Part shown: positions 23,130 through 35,253 of the stretch, piece after piece
Layout: each line of letters opens with the position of its first letter
Numbering within the stretch: position 1 is the stretch's first letter
From: Powellomyces hirtus
Lineage: Eukaryota; Chytridiomycota; Chytridiomycetes; Spizellomycetales; Powellomycetaceae
NCBI GenBank assembly: GCA_025526995.1
Contig: JAHLKG010000029.1
Location: forward strand, 248,001-312,000
Reading direction: 5' to 3'
Length of the DNA: 64,000 nucleotides
The notes under the pieces: model-generated
Told to the model about the DNA's origin: nothing
What the model saw: the letters and a program-made list of their open reading frames with translations, nothing else
The model's database searches: none
Made by a program: the position numbers and the translations under genes

Positions 23130-23617
23130 ATGCGGTGGACAAGTAAAGCATGGAAAGAAAGAAATTGGAAAGCGAGTTTGTGGCGATTAGGATATAGATA
23201 GATAGCTAGGAACGTACTTCATGCCTGGTTGCATGTAGATATTTGAATAGATACAGTACGCAATAAAAGTTACATACTAGATACATACATGAAGATTCAG
23301 AGGATACCTCACAACTGTTGCAAGTGGTTTGTAAGATGCTCGCTGTGAGGCCAAAGAACAACTCCGCAACGCCCGGCACATTTAAGCCCTTCTCGAATTG
23401 CACATGCTATCTATTCATCGCAACTCCACCATAGGGCCAGTACAACGGCCATACCATATTAAAAAGAGCATCAGAAAAGAGAAAAAAAAAGGAATATCGC
23501 TAAAGCGGGACGCACGAACAAACAAAACAGGAATGTACAAGTACATGGTTGTGGGAGGGGTAAATAAAAATGCAGGAAACAACAAAGCCCACAATCCAGC
23601 GAAAGAAACCACTGCCC
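23130..23617. other. Convergent 3' intergenic region
   Basis: This gap lies between the secreted repeat protein and the end of the formin gene. It is AT-rich with a small 'gata' tract near 23193-23206. No gene or RNA is evident. Confidence 0.55.
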
Positions 23618-26600
23618 TCAGTAATCAGCCTCATCCTCCATATGCTCATACTGCTCCTCGTCTTCCAGCTCGTCGTGATGCTGATCAAAGTGACTCGCTC
23701 GTGGTGCATAACCAGGGCTAGTCTGCGTCAACACAAACGCATCGTCCTCATCCTCATGCTCGTCCCCGTTTTCATCATGTACGCGCGGGAGTGCGTTGCT
23801 GTTGTTATTGTCGTTGGCATCGTTTGAGGTTGATTCGCCCTCGTCATCCGTCACAATCCGGGTACCTTCCAAGAATCGTTTTGAAAACCGTCTGAACAAA
23901 CGCGCCATCTCAGGTGGTGGTGCCCGAGCGGTACTTGGCGACGTGGCACCGCTATCGGTCGGAGACGGTGGGACAGAGGACATGGGGGGTGGCGGAGGGG
24001 GAGGTGGTGGGACCTTACCCTGTGTCGGCGAGGGTACAGTGACTGTAGCCGGTGAAGTGAGTGGAACGAGGATATCCGAGTCCTCGTGTTGCGAGGCCGG
24101 GGAAACAACAGCTGGCATGGGAGTAGCAGCAGCAGCAGCAGTAGCAGTAGCGGCGGCGGCGGCTGCTGCGGCGGCTGCGCCACGAGGCTGGGGGCGGTAC
24201 TGCAATTCCTTCAAACGTTGCACACCTCCTCTACGTCTCCAATCCGCAACCGCTTCCCCATACGCCGCCAAAAACGAGTCCATCATCGCAAACAGATGGG
24301 TGGGCATTTTCCGCGCCGGGATAGAGGACGTCGCTGACGGGCGGGGCACCGGTTCGCCTTTAACTAGCACCGCGGTCAAATCAATGTACTGATGGATATC
24401 TTCGCCCAGGTATTTAGCAAGACGGGTAAATTCCTCCCAAAACAGGATCGCTTTCGTTTGCACAATCGCAACTCGTTGGGCAGTCGAGTCCAGGAGTGGG
24501 CCCAGGTGTTCGCCGACGTACTCTCTGCCCAGAACGTCGGCATTCGTGTCGAACGCCGAGAGGGAGGCAACGACATTCTGGAGCTGCTTGAAGGAACGAA
24601 CGAGAACCTCCAGATCCCATCTCGCCACCGTGCGGACACGGTCAATCTCGGACGGCACATCGAGGACGTCTTGGCGGCTGGCCGCCACCATGTCGACCAA
24701 GAAAGTCATGAGACTCCACTTGCCGTCGCGCGATTTAACATCTTTGAGTCGGGCAAGACCATCAACTTTCAAACCGATCGCGCGAGCTTCTTTGCCCATC
24801 CACGGGCGGAACGACGAGGCCGAGGAGGACGCTGCCGAGGCGGCATAATCATAATTCGTAAGGTTTCCGAGCTCTAGGACCGAGCGCAGCAAGGTTTTGA
24901 GGTTATCGTTGGTGCGCAGCTGGGTAGAGAGGTCGATCATCGTGTCGAGCTTGTTCTCCATTTCGTCCATCTCAGCACTGACCGTGCTGGCGGTATATTG
25001 CGCTACGCACATTTCAGCCATATGCGGCACCTGCATCACCTGGCTCATAAACTGCTCAGCCGGCGCCAGCGGCGGAGGAGCAGTGGACTGCTGCTGCTGC
25101 CCGTCCTGCGATGCAGCAGCGCTTTTGTGCGGGCTGTTCAAGTAGGCTGTGAGCATGTTTTGCTCTTCGGGAGTTGGAAGGAGTTTCTGCAGCATCGTCA
25201 GATCATCCGCGGAAAGCAGTTGACAGTCCATATTCCGGACTGCGGTAATCAAATTTTGCGTAGTCAATCCACGACGTGTAAATCGCGACAGGCCGATTGA
25301 CACATTGTTGGCACGACGAAGGTCCAAGAGATTCGTGAACTGGGTTCTGTTGAATATGGGAAAAGATACACGTTTGAGAGATGCATTCGACAGAAATCGC
25401 ACAGCTACAGATAGAAACGAATCGGTGTTTCTTCTTACCTCTGCACCATCTTAGGGCCCTCTTTTGCGGTCTTTTCCGGCACGACACAAAACAGCTCCTC
25501 GAACCGTTGAACGTCGAGGCGGACATGTTCATGGCCTTCCCCAGCGACAGCGCCATTGCTGTCATTCCCAGTCGCCATCGGAGCCTCAGAGATCTCGCTC
25601 CACACCGAGCCCTCGATGTCGCGAATCTCGTCCCAATGGATTCGAGCCCGAACTCGCGGTTTTACGGGCGCGGTCGGATCTTCTGCGGTTTGAGGAGCGG
25701 ACGATGGTGGCGGCGGCGGCGGCGGAGGAGGAGGGGGTGCTGATGCTGGTGGCGGAGGGGCCGGCGCAGAAGGAAGTTCAGTGGTTGGCGCTGGGGAAGG
25801 CGGTGGTAGCGGTCGACCGCCCATCTCATGGCCGGGAGGCATTGGCCAGGGGGCAGGTCCCTCGTCATGATGCGATCGCGGATAACGGGTTGTAGCGGCA
25901 ATAGCATCCAGCTCGCCCATCAGGTCTTTCAGTTCTTTGCCGGAGCTGGCTCCGACAGTGTTGCTGCGTCCATTATCTCTCGCTGCCATCCTCTTCATTT
26001 CGCCCAGCAAGTCGACCATACTGCCCTGAGAGCCGCTCCTCGGGCGACCCCGGAATGACCGATTATGTGAATTGCTGGAACTCGCATCACTGTGGGAGCT
26101 GGCACTGTGGTGAGGATGCAGATGATTGCGCGAGGAGGGTTCGTTCGGTGCACCTCCGCTGCTGCCACTGCCCCATCGGCGCGAGCGAGAATCGACCTTC
26201 CTCGCTTGTTCGAGCAGCTGTTCCATGCGTCGGATGGGATCCGCGGAGGATTGCACTTCCCGGAAATGATATGGGACCGGGGTAACGTTCGTCTGCCGCG
26301 TCTCTCGGGCGTGTATGTCGGGGTAAGCGGTCATAGCAGGAGCCGATTTGCATGACGACGAGGAGGACGACGACGTCTGTGCAAATGGATGCGGATATGG
26401 GCTCGGGCTGGGTGATGAATGCGGAGGGCGAGGTGACCGAGTGCGGGACGTGTCCATGATTTCCGGGGATTGAACCTGCTGTTTATTATGAGAATGGGGG
26501 GGAATGACCGTAATAGGCGGCGGATGAGCATATTTGGCAGGCGCCGAGGTCGCTGATGTGGTGGCCGGGTCAGAGGTAATACGAATGTTTTGATGATGGT

Positions 26601-28462
26601 GATCAGAGGCCGGCGCGGACCGCGTTGATGACGATTTCGAGGCACGGGTGTTAAGTGAGCTGGTGTGTAGCGAAAGATCTTCATCGCTTCCAGAAGGAAG
26701 CTCCAATAATAACTGCGAGTTTTGAATGTAACAGAGGGCGGAAGGCAGATCGCATGCCGCTCGCTGCAGGGAAAATGTAGCCGCAACCCGGCTGTAGCCC
26801 GGGCCCGTTTGCATGAGGGCAACAACGGTGTCCTCCTTGGGCCTGACCTTGTGATGACAGACCAGCCGCGAGAGACACCTTTCCATGCTTCGGTCAAGCA
26901 TCTCGAGATACGCCGGCGCCGCAGACATGGACGACGAGGAAGACGAGGTCGTCGACGCTGTAGAGGCGCGATCCGCAAACATCAGATAGAAGCAGAATCC
27001 GTGACCAATCGAATTCCCTGACATAGCCGATGGAGGCGTCCCTTGCTGCTCAGCATTTTCAAGCGCGATCCTGGCGGGTTCAGATATCTCCAGATCTTTG
27101 GACCCTACGCGAATTACACCCGGCAGCATGAATCCCGCATGGAACGAAAGACTGGCAATTGTGTTGATTTGTTTTGGATGATGGACCGGATCAGGGGTGT
27201 GGAAGAGTCTGAGCTGAATGTCGCTGCCAAGCAGCAAGTTTGCCTCAGGGCCAATCCGAAACACGAGGTTGCCTCTGGAATCGATTCTAACAGTGGGCGT
27301 CAATGAAGAGGATACGGAGGAAGAACTCGACGTCGTAGACACACGAGACTCGCTGCTGAGACCCGCCAATTCGCGCTCGCTCCTCAACGATGTGTACATG
27401 AGCTTGCCGCTCTGATATATTTCTATGTGCGGGTTGCTCGGACAGACCGGTTCCAAACCGTTGATGACGACCCGCTGGAGGAGCAGCGGCATGGCATTCG
27501 GTAACACGCCGCCCAGAATGATCATGTTGTTGAAATACTGCACGTATCGTCGGTGTGCGACAGTGGCCCATGATGGAAATGCTTGATCTCCATCCATCCG
27601 CTCATCTGCGGGGCGCTGATTCCACCACCGCCGTTCGATAAAGTAATCGAACCCATCGGCAGCGTCGGCAAAAACGTCCGCATATCTCAAATAGCAGGCG
27701 ATAGCTACCGCCGACCGTCCCAATCCCGTCGGACATTGGACAACGGCCACATGGAGAGGGTCCAGCTGCAACCAGGCATGGATGGACCTGCACACGTCGA
27801 ACAAGGTCGCAATGCTGAGGGAATACGCTTTCGAAAACGGGAAAGAGACCATTTGGTGGCCAAACTCTGCCGTATCGTAGATGCCCTGGGAAGTGTCGGA
27901 CGCAAGGTTCCAGATCATGTAGCGGCCTGGATATCGAGTATTGACAAAGCGAGCCAAGTCATTGATGTTGTTGCGTCTGATTCGGCGGTCGCTGCGTTGC
28001 GCCCAGCACATTCCCGCTGATATGACCCGGTCGGTTATCCGCGTAATGTCAATTTTACCAAGCAGCGACAGGAACGATTCGTCGGTCGGTAGTGGTGGTG
28101 GGAGGTTGGATGCGGGTGGCGAGGGGAGAGGTCGCGGCTCCGGGAAGAAATCGTCATGGGTCAACATTGGTGGTGGGGACTTGGCCGCTGCTGCTGTTGT
28201 AAGCGACAAGGAGTCCCTCGCTCTTGATTTCACTACAGAGACAAAAGAGTAGTACCCAGAATGGCTAGCTGTTAGTAAAAACCCGGAAACCTTTGGTGCG
28301 TAACCGGTCCGGAATGCAGATCTTCTCGGCCACTCCGACGGCGGTGCAGCGCCCGTCACCAACCTGGGACAAGAAGGTCATCTTTCCCGCCATTTTCTCC
28401 TGGCCGGTCTCCTCCGCCTCCGGAGATTCCTTTTCGTATCGCACTAGAGAGCGCCTACACAT
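23618..28462 (-). CDS. Formin with N-terminal PTEN-like phosphatase and C2 domains
   Basis: Three exons (28462-28291, 28232-25439, 25346-23618) give 1564 residues. After a disordered start, residues about 119-260 form a PTEN/tensin-like phosphatase fold: 'ITDRVISAGMCWA', 'YMIWNLASDTSQGIYDTAEF', and the P-loop 'QCPTGLGRSA' with C224 and R230 spaced as C-x5-R. A PTEN-type C2 domain follows (about 280-430; 'PHIEIYQSGKLMYTS'). Residues about 450-860 are Ser/Pro/His-rich and disordered. A poly-Pro FH1 segment (about 860-905) leads to an FH2 domain (about 919-1370) with 'RARIHWDEIRDIEGSVW', 'LRRANNVSIGLSRF' and 'GLKVDGLARLKDVKSRDGKW'. A second poly-Pro run and an acidic tail end the protein. FH2 nucleates and elongates actin filaments; the PTEN-C2 part is likely a phosphoinositide-binding membrane anchor. 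The arrangement is that of plant class II formins, not of yeast Bni1 (no GBD/FH3 is visible). The first ATG, 28462, was chosen; an in-frame ATG at 28393 is also possible. Confidence 0.88.
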
Positions 28463-28879
28463 GATAGAGAGCAACAGTGGGACTCGGCATTAGCGACCCT
28501 GTCGAAACGCATGTTGCACCTTCCAATGTGTGTGTCACGTCACTTTTGTCTGTGCCGCCCTTTTGGTTCTGTCTTACTTTGACTAACGGCATGTGAGAGT
28601 CCAGCTGTGACGCATGCAGAAAAGTGTTATTCTATCTTGCGTTTGTGTGTCTGTATGTGTGTATATATGTATGTACAGCAAACAAGAATCGAATGGTTGG
28701 AATTTAAGCTTGTTTCGAAACGAAAAGGCCCCGAGTTGAGTTTCAAGAAGACAAACGCGCCTTCCTCATTCCTTCACTTTCTCACATCTCACACTTCGCA
28801 CTCGTCACAGGAAACGGCAGGGAAGAGAGTCTACCCACAGTGTCACAGTCAACCAGCCAGCGTCTCATCTCTCTCTGTG
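28463..28879. promoter_or_regulatory. Divergent promoter, formin and HAUS4-like gene
   Basis: The 417-base region between the two start codons includes a TG/TA-rich tract at 28642-28676. Two potential cytoskeletal genes share it, which would allow co-regulation; this is inference. Confidence 0.3.
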
Positions 28880-30375
28880 ATGCCCCGCGCTTCTCTCCTC
28901 GCTGAACTCTGCGCCCGCGGGCTGCCCTCCGCTCACCCCCGGTCCGAAAACGTACCTCTCCCCACCCCCCCCCCCTCGCATTAGGGTACCGCGTCTCACC
29001 ACCGTCTGCTTCTGCGTCAGCTCCCCGACCGCCTTGCGCACGCCCGGAACCGATATCTTCAGCTGCAGATTCTACACCATCATGTGTCGGATATCGTGCT
29101 TGGACTGGAAGATGAAGACTGTCCGGGTTGGTCGGAATCAGAGGTCTTACTGGTATGGAATGGAAAGCCACTAGCGTCGGTCAAGCGTTCTCTAAACTTG
29201 CGCAACATATCTCTCGGTCTGTATCGAACAGTTCCAAGAACCACTCAATAGGCTCCTCCGCTCTGCGGAAACGCAAGACCTTCTTCAATCCTCCCCTCCC
29301 GACTCAACACCCACCAGCACTCCCAAAAACATCCTCGGACTGGACGCCCAAAAATGGAACGACCTGGAGCACGCTGCCGCCGTAAATCAGGTGCGAAGAT
29401 CACACAGCACCCACAACCCAGAAAGGCCTGTATTCGCTCATTCGGACGGCAATTTTCTCATCTCGCTACAAACTGTCCATGAAGGTCCCGGACGAACTGC
29501 GCGCCCTCCTAGTCGCCGAAACCGAACGGCGAATGCAGTCAACCTGCGCCACACTAGCTCGTAGTGTTTACCGCACGCCAGCACCACAAAGTACCCCCTC
29601 GTCCCATCCCTTCCTTCCAATCTTGAATCAGAATCTCTGACATCTCCATCTCCCAATACCTTGCAGCAACAGCAGGCGCCGCCCTCGCCGCTGCAAAAGC
29701 CCACGGCCTTCGAGCCCACTTTATCACTCTGCAAGAGTCCACCCGAAATCACCGGCAAGCAGCCGCCCGCACCCGCATCGAACTCGCTGCTCGCATGACC
29801 GCCTACATTGAGAAATGGACCACCCTCATGATCGACCTCCACACGCTCATCGCGCACCATAAATGCGCGGCCGCACCCCGCCGCCATGCCGCATTCATGA
29901 ACTACTTTGCGGCGATTGTCGAAAATGCGCATTTGAAATTGCGGTATGTTAACATCACATCCAACCACGTCACTGCATAGACCTTTGATAAGAAAAATGC
30001 ACAAAAACTGACTAACGCGGTTATTCCCTCTGTGCACATCCCCCAGATGTCTCGCCGCAGAAATCCAACTCACATTCTCCGACAGCAAAGACACGGATGT
30101 CCTGAAAGCCGCACGGTACGTAAAGTAAAAACCCCACTAACCTGCCCCCCCCCCCCCACACCCTAACTCCCTTCCGTACATTTCCCTACAGATCCTCTCT
30201 AGACGCCACCAAACACACCATCGACATGCGCCTGTGCGCGGCCGACACACAGCTCGCGCAGTACGCCCACGTCGGGGACGAGTTTAGCCGGATCGTCGCG
30301 GCCTACTCGGATATCGTCCGCAATATCGCGCTGGTGGAAGACGATATTGCGAGGATGACCGCGCCGGTTAATTAA
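28880..30375 (+). CDS. Probable augmin complex subunit, HAUS4-like coiled coil
   Basis: Seven exons give 365 residues: 28880-28951, 28985-29152, 29232-29390, 29422-29590, 29667-29943, 30047-30115, 30192-30375. The protein is helical throughout. The C-terminal part reads 'LKLRCLAAEIQLTFSDSKDT', then a long helix to 'LAQYAHVGDEFSRIVAAYSD' and a short final helix. This pattern, including the 'L..Y...G..F..I...Y' step, resembles the end of HAUS4. The predicted length is almost the same as human HAUS4 (363). Augmin recruits gamma-tubulin to existing microtubules to branch the spindle. No other augmin subunit is in the window. The intron between exons 3 and 4 is only 31 bases as drawn; a donor at 29382 in the same phase makes it 40. 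The family call rests on pattern and length, so treat it as tentative. Confidence 0.55.
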
Positions 30376-30890
30376 GAAAACCCCCCTTGCGCGTGCAACT
30401 TTCATTCAGTCATGGCGTGATAGGTTGATAAAAATAGTTTATCTACCCCTTAAGTGCATGGAATCGTCAATTCTCTCAAGTGTGTACTCGTCCAAATCCA
30501 CTCATGACTAGATCCATGCAGTTGACCCTCGCAGCTAAACTCTAAACTCTGCCTGGGTCTCTCTGTCCCATAACGTCACCAACATTTCCCGCATCTCTAA
30601 AAAACACCGCCGAGTCAACACTACATCATGGGTAGAAAAACAAATTTATAATATACACAGAATACAGAGCAAAGAGGAAAATAAGCCACGCCATGGCAGC
30701 GGGGGCGCCGGGAATATTTCAAAGGAAGAACGAAGGCAAAGGGTGATAGCCAGCTAAGGAAAGAAGCGCCGCTTGTTGGGGGGAGTGACGGAAAGGCGTT
30801 GATGATCACATGGAGATTTCCACGATTTGTTCAGACAGGCAGGGATGATGGAAGACTCTGGGTGTTTGTCGTCCGGGATAGAGTAACCAT
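30376..30890. other. Convergent 3' intergenic region
   Basis: This gap lies between the HAUS4-like gene and the end of the RRM gene. It is AT-rich around 30420-30660. No gene or RNA is evident. Confidence 0.55.
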
Positions 30891-32596
30891 CTAGGCATGC
30901 ACGCCATGTCTCCACTCGCCGCGAACGCCCTGATCCGCCAACGCTTCCTCCTTCCGTCTCAAAAACTCTGCATTCATCTTTTCCACACTGACAGGGGCGA
31001 GGGGATCATGCACAACCGGCGGGGGCTGTTGCGGTAACTGATGCTGCGGATATGGCTGGAATGGCGGGTACCCTGCCGCGCCGGCCATGGGAGCGCCGTA
31101 GGATGCGCCGCCGGCTCCATAGGGCGTGCTGGGCGACGGTCGGTAGTCGGCTTTGGGAATGGCTTGGGAGCGGCCCCATGAGAGTCGGACGCGGGATCCA
31201 GCTGTGTTGGTAGGGGATGTGAGAAAGGGTCGCGCGAGAGGCGAAAGAGGGGGACGTGACTCACCGATCATGAACCCATTCATCTGTGCGATTGCCAGCT
31301 CGGCAGACTGACGATGCACAAACTGCACAAACCCGCATCCCTTTCCTGGGGGAATCTTGGTATAGACAATTTCACCAAATGGTGCAAAATAACTGCAAAG
31401 GAGACGAGATGTCAGGCTAAACGGGCAACTGCGTTTCCTAGAATATCCTTCTCCTCACCTTCTCAATTCCTCATCCGCAATCTGGGTATTTAAGCCGCCA
31501 ACAAAAACAGTCGTGTTTGTGGGATCATTGTGCTGGTTGTAACCAGCCGCGTATTGTTGCTGTTGCTGCGGCGGTATCTGGAGTTGCGGTGGGCCCGCTG
31601 ATTGCTGATAGTACGGTTGTGGTTGGTGTGGCACCATGCCTGAGATTCCAACCGAGGATGACTGAACAGGTGCCGCGGCCATACCACCCATGGCTCCACC
31701 CACAGGACTCATCACTGCACCGGCGCCACCGGCAGCGCCGGCATTGTTTTTCGGAGTTGCCATCGAGATGCGCATGGCGCGAGTACCGCAGAACTGGCCC
31801 TGCATTTCTGCAAGAGCGCGTTGCTGTTCCATCTCGTCTGAGAACCGTACAAAGCCATAGCCGCGGGACATGCCGCTTGCTGGATCTGTCACGACTTTGG
31901 CTGATTTGCATGTCATATAGCGTGCTTGAAATGTTTGCTATGGGACCCAAAAGCAGGCAACGATGAGTATCGTGCGTGGGGCCTTTGCTTTCTGACTTGA
32001 TGAAACTCCAATACCCCACCCATACCTACCAGCAACAAGTAATCCGTAACATCTGGCCCCAAATCTCCGACAAAAATCGAATACTCTGGTCCCCGGTCAT
32101 CACCTCTACCACCGCCCATCATTCCCGCCGACCCACCACCGGACGCCCAATTCAATTTGAAAACACGCGTGGTGCCCGGGATGAGAGAACCGTTGATGGT
32201 ATTGAGGTGACGCATGGCACCCTCCGGGTTTGCAAAGTCTAGAAAGCAGTATCCGGCGTTGCTCCTAGATAGCACAGAGTCCGGCGGAATGAGATAAGAG
32301 GAATTTTGACGGGATTCGTCTCCACCCTTACCCTGAGAGCTTGTCTCTGATCATTTTCACATTGACGGTTTCCCCGAGTGACATCCTTAGACACAAAAAC
32401 TCGCACTAAGTTCCAACTGTGCTTTTTACATCGCAGGACAATGACGACGTATCTACCATAATTGTCGGATATAGTTCTCGTCCATCCACGGCTCGAGATC
32501 ACCCATCCACAAGGTCGAGCGTGATGCATCGGGCGGCAGACTCTGGTATGGAACGGCGCCTGTCTGGGAGGGAGCTTGCGGGTACTGATTCCACAT
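30891..32596 (-). CDS. Triple-RRM RNA-binding protein, Nam8/Ngr1 type
   Basis: Six exons give 448 residues: 32596-32457, 32385-32332, 32264-32030, 31937-31459, 31392-31265, 31201-30891. Three RRMs are present. RRM1 starts 'LWMGDLEPWMDENYIRQLW' and contains 'AGYCFLDFANPEGA'. RRM2 has 'YSIFVGDLGPDVTDYLL' and 'SRGYGFVRFSDE'. RRM3 has 'TTVFVGGLNTQIADEEL' and 'GKGCGFVQFVHRQSAELA'. A Gln/Pro/Gly-rich linker lies between RRM2 and RRM3 and the tail is Pro/Tyr/Ala-rich. The order and the 'MGDL' motif match the Nam8/Ngr1/TIA-1 group, whose members either help U1 snRNP use weak 5' splice sites or control mRNA decay; the sequence does not decide between these. Confidence 0.93.
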
Positions 32597-32950
32597 TGTG
32601 TTTTTACGAGGTTATGGAGTGATGGGGAATCTGGTGGGGACCCTGAGTGCACGTCGTCCGTCCGTCCGTCCTACTCAAAGAACCATCTCTCAACCGTAGC
32701 GATTCCCAATAGTGCAAGGTTTGATTGACTGACCGTCATGCCATATCCAGTCTGTTTTGCACGTGACCATCATGCCATTCTATGATCTGTATATGTCACA
32801 TGACCAAGACAGTAAGGGAGACTGATGGACTATTGTTGCAGATTTGAATTCATAAAATACTCGGATATACATGGATATACATGGATGGACAAGTGGCTGG
32901 TTGCATGCAATAATGGCCGGAAACCCTCAATGCGGTTTGTTGCGGGAGTT
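32597..32950. other. Intergenic spacer between two minus-strand genes
   Basis: This 354-base gap must hold the promoter of the RRM gene. Small repeats occur: 'gtccgtcc' at about 32656-32668 and a duplicated 'tatacatgga' at about 32863-32885. No gene is evident. Confidence 0.45.
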
Positions 32951-33866
32951 CTATTGGCGAGGGGTCTTCCATGGGATGGCAACCGATGCCTCCTGACCAA
33001 ACACCCCGCCACTGCGGTCCATCGCCGATTTGTCATCAATCACAACTTGCTGGGCTATCCTAGCCACACCTTGCTCAATGGTGAGGTGGGCGTTCTTGCC
33101 GCCCATGTCCGTCTGAACCCATCCTGGGTCAACGGCACTGCGAATGATAATGAAACAGAACCAACCCACATCAGCTAGCGCATCAAACTGCATCCCAGAC
33201 ATAATATCCCAGACAAACTTACATGAAAGACACGCCATGCGGACGACCTGCCTCTGCAAACAGCTCGGTGGCATAATCAACAAAGTGCTTTGACAGGTTA
33301 TACCCGGTGCAATCACCGCAGTCCGTCTCATTCCATTCACGAGCCCACTGGGCAATCTCTTCAGGAGTCTTGGGCGGCTGGTCCGCCAACCGCTTCAACA
33401 CTACATCTGACACGCATTCCGCATTTCCCAACCCACTTGTCAGCGTCACAACCCTCCGTTGTTGTTGCTTCTTCCCTTCGAAATGGTTCAAAAACAATCT
33501 CGACAACGTGATAGGCCCACACGTGTTGGTCACAAGAGTTTCTTTCCACGGAGCAGTGTAAATCCCCGCATTGTTAACCAGTGTGATCTGACGACCCTTG
33601 TCCTCCTCAGCGTTGAGAACCGGTTCGAGCTCGTCCCGAAAGAACCGCGAAATGTCCTCAGTGGACGAGACGTCGAGGGTAGCGGTTTTGAGCGAAGAGG
33701 AAGAAGCCCTGCTGCCAAGGATGGTGGACGCAGCTTGTTGTGCTTTGCTGGCGTCCCGCGCGGTCAGCAAGACGTCGTGGTCGTGATTCTGGAACAGCAC
33801 GCGGGCGAGTTCGTAGCCGAGCCCGCGGTTGGCGCCGGTGATGATGGTGAGGGGACGGATGGACAT
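32951..33866 (-). CDS. Short-chain dehydrogenase/reductase, carbonyl-reductase-like
   Basis: Two exons (33866-33223 and 33137-32951) give 276 residues. This is a classical SDR with a Rossmann fold. The NADP-binding motif is 'TGANRGLGYELA' at residues 10-21, with a basic 'TARDASKAQ' that favours NADPH. 'LVNNAGIY' is the NNAG motif, 'VVTLTSGLGN' supplies the catalytic Ser and 'GYNLSKHFVDYA' the Tyr and Lys. The C-terminal 'VDPGWVQTDMGG' is typical of carbonyl reductases of the CBR1 group, which reduce quinones and other carbonyls in the cytosol. No targeting signal is seen. The substrate cannot be told from sequence. Confidence 0.92.
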
Positions 33867-34160
33867 TTGAGCTATGAGTTTGAGGAATGTGAAGAGCTGA
33901 AGGAGCTGGTGTTGGAGTGCGAGGGGGAGGGGGGGTTGCAAGAGCTGAGGCCTATTTCATGATGAAATAGCCTCCAATGACGCTGCCCAGCGGCTGTAGC
34001 AAATCAAAGAGAAAGTCCTTCACGTATCTGGTGGAAAACGAGCATTCTGGTGACGACGGCGCGCTTGTCCACGACGCGTCAGCAATCAAGCACAACAGCC
34101 AAGTGTCCTTCTCAGAGCCCGGTTTTCGCAAAAAGATAACAAACCGGCTCCCGAAAGACC

Positions 34161-34688
34161 ATGAACTTTTTCCCCCGCACAGCGGCGCAAACCAAACCGC
34201 CCACCCGGCCCTCCAGTCACCCAAGCACATTCACACGAGTCTACGTGCAAGCCGACCAGTTCCGGCAATCTGCTCACAACGCTGCGCTGAAACGGTTCGG
34301 ACAGCCGTATGCGGCACTCGCGGAACGCGCTAGCCAGGCGCTCTGGATGGGGAGAGTGATTCTGGATAGATATCCTACCGCAAAGGTACTGACGGCTGTG
34401 GGTCCCTCCCCCAAAGTCATCCATATCTGATTTCTCTTTTGTGGTTTTGTGCAGGTCTTTGCATATACCCTCGGCATCGCATCCATCATCCCCATCTTCC
34501 TCTTCATCTTTACCTCCGCTGCCTTGGTCGCCGGGTCCATCATCGCAACCGTCTCAAGTATTGGCTTCTTTGGCGGCGGGTTCTTGGCGTTCTCCCTCTT
34601 CCTCGCGTTCGGAATCGCGTGCTTTGCCACGTTTTGGTACACGGTTGCGCAGATTGTCGTGCAGGCTCAGAAAGCTACTGCGCGATAA
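34161..34688 (+). CDS. Small membrane protein, promethin/LDAF1-like
   Basis: Two exons (34161-34385 and 34455-34688) give 152 residues. The first 75 are soluble and basic with a helix 'ALKRFGQPYAALAERASQAL'. The second exon encodes a nearly continuous hydrophobic stretch of about 65 residues ('IIPIFLFIFTSAALVAGSII', then 'GFFGGGFLAFSLFLAFG'), broken by Gly, Ser and Pro, as in a membrane hairpin. This layout and length (promethin is about 160) resemble promethin/LDAF1 and yeast Ldo16, which act with seipin at lipid-droplet formation sites. The family call is tentative because hydrophobic hairpins are easily mistaken. The start is the first ATG of the open frame. The gene is divergent from the SDR gene. 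Confidence 0.55.
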
Positions 34689-35253
34689 ACAGTGGAATGG
34701 ATGATTTTTTGGGAAAAGTCGTTTCTTAATAGTAGATAGGCGTGGGAAAGGCTGTGCATGTAATTGAGGCTCCGTCTTTCCTGTAAACTATTGGCCGAAT
34801 ATGACACATAACATATGACAATCGCACTTCTCAGTCTGGCGTCTCGAGTGGTTATAATCTAGGAAGCAGAGTAGTTTCAGGTGGCCAGTTACCCGTTGAG
34901 TACGAGGCACTATCCTGTCCGTACATCCATTGTAGTTCCAGCTGCTTACGTAATGAGATCGGAGTTATGCTTTTTGGCGCGCACGATACCATTCGCGGAG
35001 GGGTGCAAAAGGACAGAAGAAAGAAATGTCCGACTGTCTGAGGGTTCTGCATTATGTGACGGATGGACCACCTGCTTATGTGTTCCTTGGACAGGCGTCC
35101 CAAATGAGTCACTCGCCCCGCTCTTGCTGTCCCGACTGCAAAGTTTAACGGAATAGCAGCCTTCACGGCAGGGGCATTGATCTTTTGTACAAAACGCACG
35201 AACATCCATCCCATGGAACCCAATTACTAATACCCTACACAGCATCTCCCACA
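34689..35253. other. Intergenic spacer between two plus-strand genes
   Basis: This 565-base gap presumably contains the promoter of the next gene. Short frames in it have no coding character. No specific site or RNA is evident. Confidence 0.5.
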
